From assembly GCF_028369295.1 (NCBI RefSeq), contig NZ_JAQMYP010000017.1, forward strand, positions 1 through 64,000: a DNA stretch of 64,000 nt. Direction: 5' to 3'. The notes under the pieces were generated by a model, which ran no database searches, was not told the DNA's origin, and worked only from the letters and a program-made list of their open reading frames with translations. Positions within the stretch are counted from its first letter, which is position 1; each line of letters starts with the position of its first letter. The stretch is from Streptomyces sp. HD (GTDB taxonomy: Bacteria; Actinomycetota; Actinomycetes; Streptomycetales; Streptomycetaceae). The position numbers and the translations under genes were made by a program. This document shows, piece after piece, positions 42,136-51,100 of this stretch.

Positions 42136-42776
42136 CAGTTCCTTCGGAGCGGGGTGCCGAGGTCGGGCGGCGTATCGGCGTCGGCCTGATGTTCGGGCTG
42201 TGGCGGCCGCGCGTCCTGGGTGCCTGGAAGGTGCCCGCGAGCGGGCCGGTGATCTTCGCGGTCAACCACAGCCACAACATCGACGGGCCGATGGTGATGG
42301 GCGTGTCGCCCCGGCCCGTGCACTTCCTGATCAAGAAGGAAGCGTTCGTCGGCCCGCTCGACCCCTTCCTGACCGGCATCGGCCAGCTGAAGGTGGACCG
42401 TCACTCCGCCGACCGCACCGCCATCACACAGGCGCTCGACACCCTGAAGAACGGCGGGGTCCTCGGGATCTTCCCCGAGGGCACCCGGGGCGAGGGCGAC
42501 TTCGCCGCACTGCGCGCCGGGCTCGCCTACTTCGCGGTGCGCGGCGGGGCGCCTATCGTTCCGGTCGCGGTGCTGGGAAGTTCCGAGAAGCGGGGACGGT
42601 TGATAAAGGGGCTGCCCCCGCTGCGCCACCGCGTCGACGTCGTCTACGGCGACCCCTTCGAGGCGGGCGACGGCAGCGGACGGCGCACCCGCAGGGCGCT
42701 GGACGAGGCGACCGAGCGCATCCAGAAGCAGCTCACCGAGCACCTGGAAAACGCCAGGCGACTGACCGGTCGCTAG
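42132..42776 (+). CDS. 1-acyl-glycerol-3-phosphate acyltransferase family (PlsC-like)
   Basis: A 214-residue membrane-associated acyltransferase. The motif NHSHNIDGPMVMG (HX4D) and the substrate motif GIFPEGTRGEGDF are the signatures of the LPLAT superfamily. GAPIVPVAVLGSSE is the third block. It probably transfers acyl groups to a lysophospholipid. GTG 42132 overlaps the cmk stop (GTGA), so the gene is coupled. Short for the family, without an extra membrane helix. Confidence 0.88.
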   Translation: MTVPSERGAEVGRRIGVGLMFGLWRPRVLGAWKVPASGPVIFAVNHSHNIDGPMVMGVSPRPVHFLIKKEAFVGPLDPFLTGIGQLKVDRHSADRTAITQALDTLKNGGVLGIFPEGTRGEGDFAALRAGLAYFAVRGGAPIVPVAVLGSSEKRGRLIKGLPPLRHRVDVVYGDPFEAGDGSGRRTRRALDEATERIQKQLTEHLENARRLTGR

Positions 42777-42856
42777 GCGACACTGAGTAGTGGATCAACC
42801 GGGAGACACCCGGGCGTTCCACCGATCACCACGATGAACGACGAGGTACGGACTTC

Positions 42857-44335
42857 ATGAACGACCACATCCACTCCGAGGGCTCGCTCGAAGAGCACGA
42901 CCACGGAGAGCTTGGCGACGCCGAGTACGCGGAGTTCATGGAGCTCGCCGCGGAAGAGGGCTTCGACCTTGAGGACGTCGAGGGTGCCATCGAGGCGGCC
43001 GGCCACGGTCCGCTGCCCGTCCTCGCCGTCGTCGGCCGGCCCAATGTCGGCAAGTCGACTCTCGTCAACCGCATCATCGGTCGCCGCGAGGCCGTCGTCG
43101 AGGACAAGCCCGGCGTCACCCGCGACCGCGTGACCTACGAGGCCGAATGGGCCGGCCGCCGCTTCAAGGTCGTCGACACCGGCGGCTGGGAGCAGGACGT
43201 CTTCGGCATCGACGCCTCCGTGGCCGCGCAGGCCGAGTTCGCCATCGAGGCCGCCGACGCCGTCGTGTTCGTCGTCGACGCCAAGGTGGGCGCCACCGAC
43301 ACCGACGAGGCCGTCGTACGACTGCTGCGCAAGGCCGGCAAGCCCGTGGTGCTGGCCGCCAACAAGGTGGACGGACAGAGCGGCGAGGCGGACGCGGCCT
43401 ATCTGTGGTCGCTGGGCCTCGGCGAGCCCCACCCCGTCTCCGCCCTGCACGGCCGTGGCACCGGTGACATGCTGGACGCCGTCCTGGAGGCGCTGCCGGA
43501 AGCGCCCCGCGATTCGTTCGGCAGGGGCGGCATCGGCGGCCCGCGCCGTATCGCCCTGATCGGCCGCCCGAACGTCGGCAAGTCCTCCCTGCTGAACAAG
43601 GTGGCGAACGAGGAGCGCGTCGTCGTCAACGAGCTGGCCGGCACCACCCGTGACCCGGTCGACGAGCTGATCGAGCTGGGCGGCGTCACCTGGAAGTTCG
43701 TCGACACGGCGGGCATCCGCAAGCGCGTCCACCTCCAGCAGGGCGCCGACTACTACGCTTCGCTGCGCACCGCGGCCGCCGTCGAGAAGGCCGAGGTCGC
43801 GGTCATCCTGATCGACGCCTCCGAGTCCATCTCGGTCCAGGACCAGCGCATCGTGACCATGGCCGTCGACGCGGGCCGCGCCATGGTCATCGCCTACAAC
43901 AAGTGGGACACCCTCGACGAGGAGCGCCGCTACTACCTGGAGCGGGAGATCGAGACCGAGTTCGGCCAGGTGGCGTGGGCGCCGCGGGTGAACGTCTCCG
44001 CGCGCACCGGCCGGCACATGGAGAAGCTGGTCCCCGCGATCGAGGCCGCCCTCGCCGGCTGGGAGACCCGGGTCCCGACGGGTCGGCTGAACGCCTTCCT
44101 CGGTGAACTGGTCGCGGCCCACCCGCACCCGATCCGTGGCGGCAAGCAGCCCCGCATCCTGTTCGGCACCCAGGCGGGTACCAAGCCCCCGCGGTTCGTG
44201 CTCTTCGCGTCCGGCTTCATCGAGGCGGGCTACCGGCGTTTCATCGAGCGCCGACTGCGTGAGGAGTTCGGCTTCGAGGGGACGCCGATCCATATCTCGG
44301 TGCGGGTGCGCGAGAAGCGCGGCAAGAAGAAGTGA
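42857..44335 (+). CDS. der: Ribosome-assembly GTPase Der (EngA)
   Basis: A 492-residue double GTPase needed for 50S assembly. An acidic N-terminal arm of about 50 residues precedes two G domains: GRPNVGKSTLVNRIIGRREA with DTGGWEQDVFG and NKVDG, then GRPNVGKSSLLNKVANEERV with DTAGIRKRVHLQQG and NKWDT. The C-terminal KH-like domain includes HPHPIRGGKQPRILFGTQAG, and the last residues are basic (VRVREKRGKKK). ATG 42857 is preceded by acgaggtacgg, a weak ribosome site; ATG 42834 is out of frame. Confidence 0.95.
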   Translation: MNDHIHSEGSLEEHDHGELGDAEYAEFMELAAEEGFDLEDVEGAIEAAGHGPLPVLAVVGRPNVGKSTLVNRIIGRREAVVEDKPGVTRDRVTYEAEWAGRRFKVVDTGGWEQDVFGIDASVAAQAEFAIEAADAVVFVVDAKVGATDTDEAVVRLLRKAGKPVVLAANKVDGQSGEADAAYLWSLGLGEPHPVSALHGRGTGDMLDAVLEALPEAPRDSFGRGGIGGPRRIALIGRPNVGKSSLLNKVANEERVVVNELAGTTRDPVDELIELGGVTWKFVDTAGIRKRVHLQQGADYYASLRTAAAVEKAEVAVILIDASESISVQDQRIVTMAVDAGRAMVIAYNKWDTLDEERRYYLEREIETEFGQVAWAPRVNVSARTGRHMEKLVPAIEAALAGWETRVPTGRLNAFLGELVAAHPHPIRGGKQPRILFGTQAGTKPPRFVLFASGFIEAGYRRFIERRLREEFGFEGTPIHISVRVREKRGKKK

Positions 44336-44339
44336 CCGA

Positions 44340-44382
44340 CACGAGTGAGGGGCGGCCCGCACCGGGCCGCCCCTCACTCGTG
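44340..44382. terminator. Bidirectional terminator after der
   Basis: A perfect 19-bp stem (cacgagtgaggggcggccc and its complement) with a 5-nt loop starts 4 nt after the der stop and ends 3 nt before the stop of the converging hypothetical gene. It can serve both. Confidence 0.9.
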
Positions 44383-44385
44383 TGC

Positions 44386-44787
44386 TCAGCCCCTGCGGGC
44401 CGGCGGCAGCGCGGCCGGGACGTGCTGCATCCCCGAGCCCTGCGGGCCGATGTGCCCGACTCGCTGCCACTGCGGCTGCTGCGCGTTGCCGTGGCGGGCG
44501 CTGTGGGCACCCGCGCTGTAGGCGGAGTACGAGCTGCTGAACGACCCCGGACGGTGGCCGCCGTACGAGCCCGCACTCCGCGGAATGTTCCCGAACGCGG
44601 TGAACCCCAGATCCTCCTCCCCGCTGCGGTCACCCGGCAGCGAGCGGAAGGACTTGACGTACTCGGCGTAGAGCGCGTCGTAGATCGGCGTGGCCGATGG
44701 GCCGCCCTGAAGGCGGGGAACGTCGTATGCATGCACGTATGTCCAAACGACACCGGGCTTGATGAGATGCGGTTCGGTCGCGCCCAT
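44386..44787 (-). CDS. Conserved hypothetical protein
   Basis: A 133-residue protein with an ordered N-terminal third (PHLIKPGVVWTYVHAYDVPR, IYDALYAEYVKSFRSLPGD) and a disordered Gly/Ser/Tyr/His/Gln-rich remainder (SFSSSYSAYSAGAHSARHG, QQPQWQRVGHIG). No motif known to me. ATG 44787 is chosen because upstream in-frame sequence is of poor coding quality. It converges with der and shares its terminator. Function unknown. Confidence 0.7.
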   Translation of the reverse strand: MGATEPHLIKPGVVWTYVHAYDVPRLQGGPSATPIYDALYAEYVKSFRSLPGDRSGEEDLGFTAFGNIPRSAGSYGGHRPGSFSSSYSAYSAGAHSARHGNAQQPQWQRVGHIGPQGSGMQHVPAALPPARRG

Positions 44788-44897
44788 TAGAGGCGCGGGG
44801 CTGCATCGAAGTGCGGCTCCGCCGCGAGGGCGCGACCGGCCAAGAAGGGGCCCGCGGCCGCCGGACGACACGCAGCCCTCGCTGAACGGGCGTGCCC

Positions 44898-45680
44898 TCA
44901 GGTCCCCGCGAGCGGCAGCGCCGCCGCGACCAACTTCCCGTTCGCCGCGGCCTTGTCCAGGGCGTCCCGCAGCAGATCCTCCCTGGGCTGGCGCCCGATG
45001 GAACCCACCGGCGCGGCGAACATCAGCACCTGCTGGTGCTTGTTCGCGGCGGCCCGCCACCCGTCCGTCACCAGCAGCGGCTGATGCGCCTGCCACCACG
45101 CGACCGGCTGCCCGCCATTCGTGCCGGGCTGCAGCACCGCGTGCAGTTGCCCCATGGCCAGCAGCACGGACCAGCCGTGCAGCACCGGCGGTACGTCGGC
45201 GAGCTCCGCCGCCGGCATGAACCCCTGCTCGATGAGCAGCGGCAGGAAGTCGTCCCCGGCCCCGGTCGCCCCGGGCCGCACGATGGGTCCGGTCGGCTCG
45301 ACGACCAGCGCGGGGTGCAACTCCCCGGCGATCAGCACCAGTCCGCTGGTCACTCCGAGCACCGCCTGCTCGGGCACGATCGCTTCCGGCTCCAGGTCGA
45401 CCCGGTCGCCGGTGATGGACTTCACGGCGCCCTGGAGCTGCGCCTCGGTGACCTGGACGACCTGCGAGGGCAGGCAGGTGGCGTGGGCGAAGGCGAGGAC
45501 GGCGGTCTCGTCGCCGATGAACAGGACGGTGCTGGTGCGCTCCTGTTCGGAGTCGCCAGGGGTACGGCAGGACGTGCAGTCGTAACTGCCGGGTGCGTTC
45601 TCTCCGGCGAGCAGCCGGTCGGCTTCCTCGTCGCCGATCTCGGCACGTACCTCGTCGCTGACGTCGAGCATGCGCGGCAC
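44898..45680 (-). CDS. Conserved hypothetical protein
   Basis: A 260-residue soluble protein. A Cys pair (DCTSCRTPG) near residue 38 could bind zinc. The rest is regular alpha/beta (TVLFIGDETAVLAFAHATCL, SGLVLIAGELHPALVVEPTG, VLHGWSVLLAMGQLHAVLQP). No family is recognised with confidence. GTG 45680 (VPRML) has GGGAG 7 nt upstream and is preferred to ATG 45671. The 110-bp gap to the downstream hypothetical gene shows no promoter. Confidence 0.78.
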   Translation of the reverse strand: MPRMLDVSDEVRAEIGDEEADRLLAGENAPGSYDCTSCRTPGDSEQERTSTVLFIGDETAVLAFAHATCLPSQVVQVTEAQLQGAVKSITGDRVDLEPEAIVPEQAVLGVTSGLVLIAGELHPALVVEPTGPIVRPGATGAGDDFLPLLIEQGFMPAAELADVPPVLHGWSVLLAMGQLHAVLQPGTNGGQPVAWWQAHQPLLVTDGWRAAANKHQQVLMFAAPVGSIGRQPREDLLRDALDKAAANGKLVAAALPLAGT

Positions 45681-45845
45681 GGGTGGCTCCCTCGGGATGT
45701 GATGCGTGGCGGGGCCGGGTGGCTCCCGGTCCGTGAACCGGGTCGGTCCCGGGCTCATGAAGGAGACAACGGACGATCTGTGGCGGGAGTCACGCACCAC
45801 GGCGAACGGAATCGAACCATCCAACGCATACGGTCACCTCGTGTG

Positions 45846-45873
45846 CGGAATTGGCTACTCACCGTCAATTCCG
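45846..45873. promoter_or_regulatory. Palindrome CGGAATTG-N12-CAATTCCG
   Basis: Perfect 8-bp arms separated by 12 nt lie in an A/T-rich stretch between the divergent hypothetical gene and the Rpf gene. The size suits a dimeric repressor, but no regulator gene is adjacent. Confidence 0.4.
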
Positions 45874-46024
45874 TGGATAACAAAGGGAGTTGGTTGCGTG
45901 GGGTGCGTCACAGATCGTCGGGGTGACTGGTCGACAAATCCGGAAATCAGCGAATGAAGTGGGTGACCGGAAATCGCCGATACCGGAGGTAACGGCGAAC
46001 TGGCCTGGAATGACAAGGAGTTGG

Positions 46025-46054
46025 TTGATAGCACCCGCTCGGCATCCCTACATT
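46025..46054 (+). promoter_or_regulatory. Promoter of the Rpf-LysM gene
   Basis: TTGATA (46025-46030), an 18-nt spacer and TACATT (46049-46054) fit a sigma-70-type promoter. The resulting 5' leader is about 160 nt, long for this window. Confidence 0.5.
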
Positions 46055-46220
46055 CCTCCGCCGTGTGCAACGAGCACCGCTCGGGAACGTCCGCCGACCG
46101 CACCAGCCAGCATGCAGCACGACCTTCCGGCGGACGGGGCGGGGCGCGACCCACACGCCACACGGCGTGCGGAGTTGCGTTCCGTCTTGGGGGACCCCGA
46201 GTCCTTCGAGAGGGAACTAC

Positions 46221-46889
46221 ATGTCCGAATGTGCCGATACCACTCACGGCAACGCTCGTAAGACGCAGCAGGCTCCGAACCGGAGCCGGACTCGTACGAC
46301 GGTGGTCCTCGCCGGGGCGGCACTGCTCGCCCCGCTCGGACTGCTGGCCGCAACCGGCAACGCCGCAGCGGCGGACAGCGGAGTGTGGGACCGCATCGCC
46401 CAGTGCGAGAGCGGCGGCAACTGGCACATCAACACCGGCAACGGCTACTACGGCGGGCTCCAGTTCGCCTCGTCCACCTGGCGCGCGTACGGCGGTACGG
46501 CCTACGCGCCGACGGCGGACAGGGCCGGCAAGGCCCAGCAGATCGCGGTGGCCACCAAGGTCCAGCGCGCCCAGGGGTGGGGCGCCTGGCCCACCTGTTC
46601 GGCCCGGGCCGGAGCGTACGGGAGCGCACCCGCGGCTTCCGCCGCCGGTTCGGCGGCCTCCTCCACCACCAAGGCGGCCCCCTCGACTCCGTCGCAGACG
46701 CCGGAGCGTTCGTCGGGCAACACGACCCGCGGCTCGTCCCGTGGTGACTACACCGTCCGTGAGGGCGACACGCTGAGCGGCATCGCCGCCCGGCACGGGA
46801 CCACCTGGCAGCGGATCTACGCCGCCAACAAGGCCGTCATCGGCGGTGATCCCCATCTGATCGTGCCCGGGCAGAGCCTCGAACTCTGA
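46221..46889 (+). CDS. Resuscitation-promoting-factor-like protein with LysM
   Basis: A 222-residue secreted cell-wall enzyme. Residues 1-52 are a long signal peptide (TRTTVVLAGAALLAPLGLLA, ending NAAAA). The Rpf domain (residues about 53-130) starts VWDRIAQCESGGNWHINTGN, with the catalytic Glu in CESGGNW, and ends QRAQGWGAWPTCSARAGAYG. A Ser/Ala/Thr linker leads to a C-terminal LysM (YTVREGDTLSGIAARHGTTW). It should cleave peptidoglycan during germination or growth restart. ATG 46221 has AGAGGGA upstream. Confidence 0.9.
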   Translation: MSECADTTHGNARKTQQAPNRSRTRTTVVLAGAALLAPLGLLAATGNAAAADSGVWDRIAQCESGGNWHINTGNGYYGGLQFASSTWRAYGGTAYAPTADRAGKAQQIAVATKVQRAQGWGAWPTCSARAGAYGSAPAASAAGSAASSTTKAAPSTPSQTPERSSGNTTRGSSRGDYTVREGDTLSGIAARHGTTWQRIYAANKAVIGGDPHLIVPGQSLEL

Positions 46890-46910
46890 GCGTCACTCCC
46901 TGCCTGGGTG

Positions 46911-46948
46911 CGGGGCCCCACCCGGTCCGCCGACCGGGTGGGGCCCCG
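46911..46948 (+). terminator. Terminator between the two Rpf genes
   Basis: A 15-bp stem (ggggccccacccggt and its complement) with a ccgccg-type loop starts 22 nt after the first Rpf gene. It lacks a T tract. Confidence 0.8.
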
Positions 46949-46991
46949 GGTCCCTCGGACGTGCCTCGGCGGCTGACCGCAACAAGCCGCC

Positions 46992-46997
46992 TAGCGT
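46992..46997 (+). promoter_or_regulatory. Leaderless -10 element (TAGCGT)
   Basis: TAGCGT ends 6 nt before ATG 47004 of the second Rpf gene, with no ribosome site between. Confidence 0.6.
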
Positions 46998-47003
46998 GCT
47001 CAT

Positions 47004-47564
47004 ATGAAATGCACACCGCTCGCGCTCGTCATCGCCGGCACCCTGTTCGCTGCCGTTGCCCCGGCAACGGCACACGCGGCGCCCGCCCCGTACACACCAC
47101 ACGCGGTCCAAGTGGCACCGCCTAGACCGGCCCCCGGACCGCCTCCCAAACAGATGTCGCTCGGCTGTACCAACGACCAGTGGCCCTGGGGGTGCGTCGC
47201 CCAGTGCGAGAGCGGCGGCAATTGGCACATCAACACCGGCAACGGCCACTTCGGGGGGCTGCAGTTCTCGCAGCGGACCTGGGTGGGCTTCGGCGGCGGG
47301 AAGTACGCCGCGCGCGCCGACCTCGCCACCCGTCAGCAGCAGATCACGATCGCCAAGAAGGTGGTGGCCGTGCAGGGATGGGGAGCCTGGCCGCACTGCT
47401 CCCGGCGGTACGGGCTCTTCGGCCGCACGCTCATGGGCCGTACGGTCACGAGCAGGCGCAGCATCACGGACCGGCTGACCTCGCACACGTCGCTGCTCAT
47501 CCGGAAGGGCTCGACCCGGTTCGGGGCGCTGCACGGCGCTCCCATTCACCCGCCTCTCCGCTGA
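47004..47564 (+). CDS. Second resuscitation-promoting-factor-like protein
   Basis: A 186-residue secreted protein. A signal peptide (LALVIAGTLFAAVAPATAHA) and a Pro-rich linker precede an Rpf domain closely similar to that of the upstream gene (AQCESGGNWHINTGNGHFGG). It has no LysM. After VQGWGAWPHCSRRYGLFGRT come about 45 basic residues with no known motif. The last 68 bp overlap the end of the opposing LivF-like ATPase gene, so much of that tail is coded in the shared zone. Adjacent duplicates suggest divided roles, for instance spore versus hyphal wall. Confidence 0.87.
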   Translation: MKCTPLALVIAGTLFAAVAPATAHAAPAPYTPHAVQVAPPRPAPGPPPKQMSLGCTNDQWPWGCVAQCESGGNWHINTGNGHFGGLQFSQRTWVGFGGGKYAARADLATRQQQITIAKKVVAVQGWGAWPHCSRRYGLFGRTLMGRTVTSRRSITDRLTSHTSLLIRKGSTRFGALHGAPIHPPLR

Positions 47565-48174
47565 ACACGACCGCGCCACGGCGCAGTTCGTGAACGAGTG
47601 CCGCCCGGCCGCGCAGTCCGGGCGGCAGTCGTTGCTCGGCGACGACCACGCAGGCGTTAAGTTCGCTCAGCAGTTCGTACGTACGGGCCGCGACCGTGGG
47701 CGACATGCCCTGCGCGGGCTCGTCGACGAGCAGTACGCGTGCGCGTGCCAGCAGGGCGCGCGCGAGGGCGAGCATGCGCTGCTCGCCGCCGGAGAGAGTG
47801 CCGGCACGGCGTGTCAGGAGGGGCCCGAGCGCGGGGTAGGCGTCCAGGGCGATGTCGTACGCGCGGGCCGCGAGTTCGAGGTTCTCGCGGACGGTGAGGG
47901 AGCCGAACACGGCCTGGCGCTCGGGGACCAGGCACAGTCCGCGCCGTGCCCGTTCGTGGGCGGGCACCCGGGTGATGTCGGTGCCGTCCCACACGACCGT
48001 GCCACCGGACAGGGGCACCGTTCCCGCCAGGGCGCGCAGGGCGGTCGTACGGCCGGAGCCGTTCCGGCCCAGCAGGACGGTGAGGCCGGGGCCGGGGGCG
48101 GCGATCGTGATGCCGTGGAGGGCCTCCAGGGGGCCGTAGCGCACGCGCGCGTGGCGCAGGGAGATCGTCGTCAT
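47497..48174 (-). CDS. LivF-like branched-chain amino-acid ABC ATPase (Walker A Lys to Arg)
   Basis: A 225-residue ABC ATPase. The signature (GTLSGGEQRMLALARALLA) and Walker B (RVLLVDEPAQGMSP) are normal. The Walker A reads LLGRNGSGRTTALRA, with Arg where Lys should hold the phosphate (codon cgt, seen directly). The C-terminal end is short for LivF and loses clear similarity after VAEQRLPPGL. It overlaps the fused LivHMG gene by 4 bp upstream and the Rpf gene by 68 bp at its 3' end. It may be the weak or regulatory half of an ATPase heterodimer with the LivG part of the fusion. Confidence 0.87.
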   Translation of the reverse strand: MTTISLRHARVRYGPLEALHGITIAAPGPGLTVLLGRNGSGRTTALRALAGTVPLSGGTVVWDGTDITRVPAHERARRGLCLVPERQAVFGSLTVRENLELAARAYDIALDAYPALGPLLTRRAGTLSGGEQRMLALARALLARARVLLVDEPAQGMSPTVAARTYELLSELNACVVVAEQRLPPGLRGRAALVHELRRGAVVFSGEAGEWERRAAPRTGSSPSG

Positions 48175-51100
48175 GCGGGGGGCTCCTGGATACCTGTCGC
48201 GTTCAGTACGCGGTCCGGTGGGCCGGAGGCGACGATGCGGCCCGCGGCCATGACATGCACGGTGTCCGCGAGGTCGGCGACCAGATCGAGGTCGTGCTCG
48301 ACCACGAGCAGGGCGGTGCCGTCGGCGGCGAGGGCCTTCAGGATCCGGGTCAGTGCGGTGACCTCGGCGGTGTCGAGGCCGGCGGCGGGTTCGTCGAGCA
48401 GCAGTACGCGCGGGCTGCCGGCGAGGGCTCGGGCCAGTTCCACGCGGCGGAGTGTGCCGGTGGGGAGGGCTGCGGCGGGCAGGGAGCGGAGGGGGCCGTC
48501 CAGGGCGAGGAGTCTGAGGGCGCGTTCCACGGCCGACGGGTCTTGGACCCGGCCTTGTTCGGCGCCCACGCGGACGTTCTCGGCGACGGTCAAGGACGGG
48601 AACACGGCCAGTTGTTGGAATGTGCGGGCGATGCCGAGGCGGGTGCGGGCGTGGGCGGGGAGGCGGGTGATGTCGTGCGGGCCGAGGAGGACTTGGCCGT
48701 GGGTGGGGCGGTGAGTGCCGGCGAGGCAGTGGAACAGGGTGCTCTTTCCGGCGCCGTTGGGACCGATGATCGCGGTGACTTGGCCGGGTGGGACGGTGAG
48801 GGTGATGTCTTCGAGGGCGGTGAAGGTGTCGTAGCGGGCCTGGAGGTTGTGGGTGGTGAGGGTGGCTGCGGCGGGTGCGGGTGCGGGTGCGGGTGTGTGG
48901 GCGTGTGCTCGGCCTTCGGCCTCGTTCGGGTTCCCACCCGCACCGCCCGTGCGAGTTTCGTTGTCGGGTGCGGGTGGCCCTTGTGGGGGCTCAGCGCCGT
49001 CGGCGGCTGCGGCGGCTCCAGTGCCGGCGGCGGCTGCCGCGGCTGCGCCTGCGCCTGCGTCTCCGGCCGCTGTAGCTGTGCCTGCGTCTCCGGCCGCTGT
49101 GGCTGTGCCTGCGTCTCCGGCCGCTGTGGCTGTGCCTGCGTCTCCGGCGGCTTTGGCTGAGCCCGCGTCTCCGGCGGCTTTGGTGGTGTGGGCGGCTGCG
49201 GCGGCTCCGGTGGCTTTGGCGGTTTTGTCAGCGTCGGCGGTGTCGGCGGCTGTGGCGGCGGTGTCGGCGGCCGTGCCGGCTTTGGTGGCGTCCGAGGCAG
49301 CGGTGGTTGTGGTGGCTGTGGTGGTTCCGGCGGGGTGTTGTGGTGGGGTTCTGAAGGGGGCTGTCTGCTCTGCTCGATGTGGTGTCTCCGGGGGGCGCGA
49401 GGCCGTCAGGCCGGTCAACGTCGGCTGTGGTGCGGCCGTTCGTTCCACCGGGCGCAGGTTTCTCCGTATCCGCGCCCCCAGCGTCGCCAGCCTCGCCTGC
49501 CGCCTTCCCGTCACCGCTCGCAGTGCCTCGTACGGCCCTCCGGGGAAGCGGCCCACCAGCACCGCCAGCACACCGATCAGTGCCGCCGCCACCCCGCCCC
49601 GGGCGCCCGCGTCCAGGCCGACCAGGAGGGCCGCGGCGAGCAGGGCGCCCAGGGTGCTGTCGGCGCCCAGGACGACCACCGCGGCGAACCAGAGGAGGCC
49701 TCGGACGGGGTCGTAGGCGGCGGGGTCGAAGGCACGTAGGCCCATGCCGAGCAGGCCGCCGCCCAGGGCCGCCAGGGCGGCGCCCGCGACGAAGGCCAGG
49801 AGCTTGAGGGAGGGGACCTGGACGCCAGCCGCCGACGCCCCGGACTCGTGGTCGCGCATCGCCGCGAGGGCCCGGCCCATCCGGCCCCGGCGCAGCAGCC
49901 AGGTCGTCAGCAGCGCGGCTGCCAGGACACACAGCTCCAGTACGTAGTACGCGCGGTCGCCCTCGAAGCCCGCCGGGCGGCCCAGCGACAGGCCCGAGAT
50001 CGCGTACGGCTGGGCGAAGACGAAGCGGCTCACCGCGACGCCCACCGCGAAGGTGGCCAGGGCGAGGGCCAGGCCCCGGCGGCTGATCGCCGGCCAGCCC
50101 GTGAGGAGGCCCAGCGGGGCCACCAGGACGACCGCCAGGGCGAGGGCCGCCAGCTCCGGCAGGTGGGGCAGGCCCGGGAAGCGGCCGGCTGCCAGCAGGG
50201 CCGTGAAGAGGGCGCCCAGGCCCGCGTACGCCGCCTGGCCGAGGGAGATCTGGCCGCCGCGGCCGGTGACCACCACCAGGGACAGCAGCACCACGGCCAG
50301 CGCCGGCACCTGCACCGACGTATGCAGGTCGGAGCCCGCGAAGCCCAGCGGGAGCAGAAACAGCACCGCCGCCACGATCCAGGCGCCCGGCGGGGTCGGC
50401 ACGCGCGCGGTGGCCGTGCGGGGGAGGGCGTCGCGGGTGCCGACGCCGGGGAGGGCCAGGGCCGCGATCAGCAGGGCCACCACGAAGAGGTTGGTGCCGA
50501 CCGCCTGGACCAGGGGCGCGCCCCAGCCCGAGGGGTGCAGGCGGGTCAGCTGGCTCTGGGCCACGCCGATGGCCAGCGCGGTCCCGACGGCAAGCGGAAG
50601 GCTGCGCATCCTCGCGGCCACCGCGACCGCGACCACCTCCATGACCAGCAGCGGCATGCCGTACGGGTCGAGGCGGACGTACGGCGCCAGCAGTACGCCC
50701 GTCAGGCCCGCCGTGAACGAGCCGAACGCCCAACCCGCCGCCGCGACACGGTCCGCGTCGATGCCGCCGAGGACGGCCAGTTGCCGGTCGTCCACCACCG
50801 CGCGCAGTTCCCGGCCGAAGCGCGTCCAGCGGATCACCGCGCCCACTCCGGCCGCCAGCAGCAGCGCCACCGCCAGCTGACCCCAGGGGTCCGCCGACAC
50901 CAGCTCCGGCGCGTCGTCGCGCGCCCCCTGGCCCCACAGCAGCGCCGCACCGCCCACCAGCAGGACGAATACGCCGATCGAGGCGACCAGGGTCTGCGCC
51001 GGGTCGCTGCCCAGGACCGACAGCGGCCGGAAGACGAACCGTTCCAGCAGCAGCCCGATACCGGGCGCGAGGATCAGCAGCGTCACCGCCGCGCCCGCCC

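Larger units (their letters stand above)
45681..46220 (+). other. 540-bp divergent region before the Rpf-like gene
   Basis: The region contains the CGGAATTG...CAATTCCG palindrome (45846-45873), an A/T-richer stretch, a good promoter (46025-46054) and a leader of about 160 nt before the Rpf gene. The leader can form at least one stem: GTCCGCCG (46089-46096) with CGGCGGAC (46128-46135). Two copies of ggagttggttg occur near 45890 and 46018. No convincing small ORF is seen. Confidence 0.6.

Noticed and set aside
46055..46220. Canonical c-di-AMP (ydaO) riboswitch before the rpf gene
   Set aside because: I could not find the conserved GGGTGAAT-type and CAGCTAACC-type blocks. It is kept only as a possible structured leader needing a covariance search.
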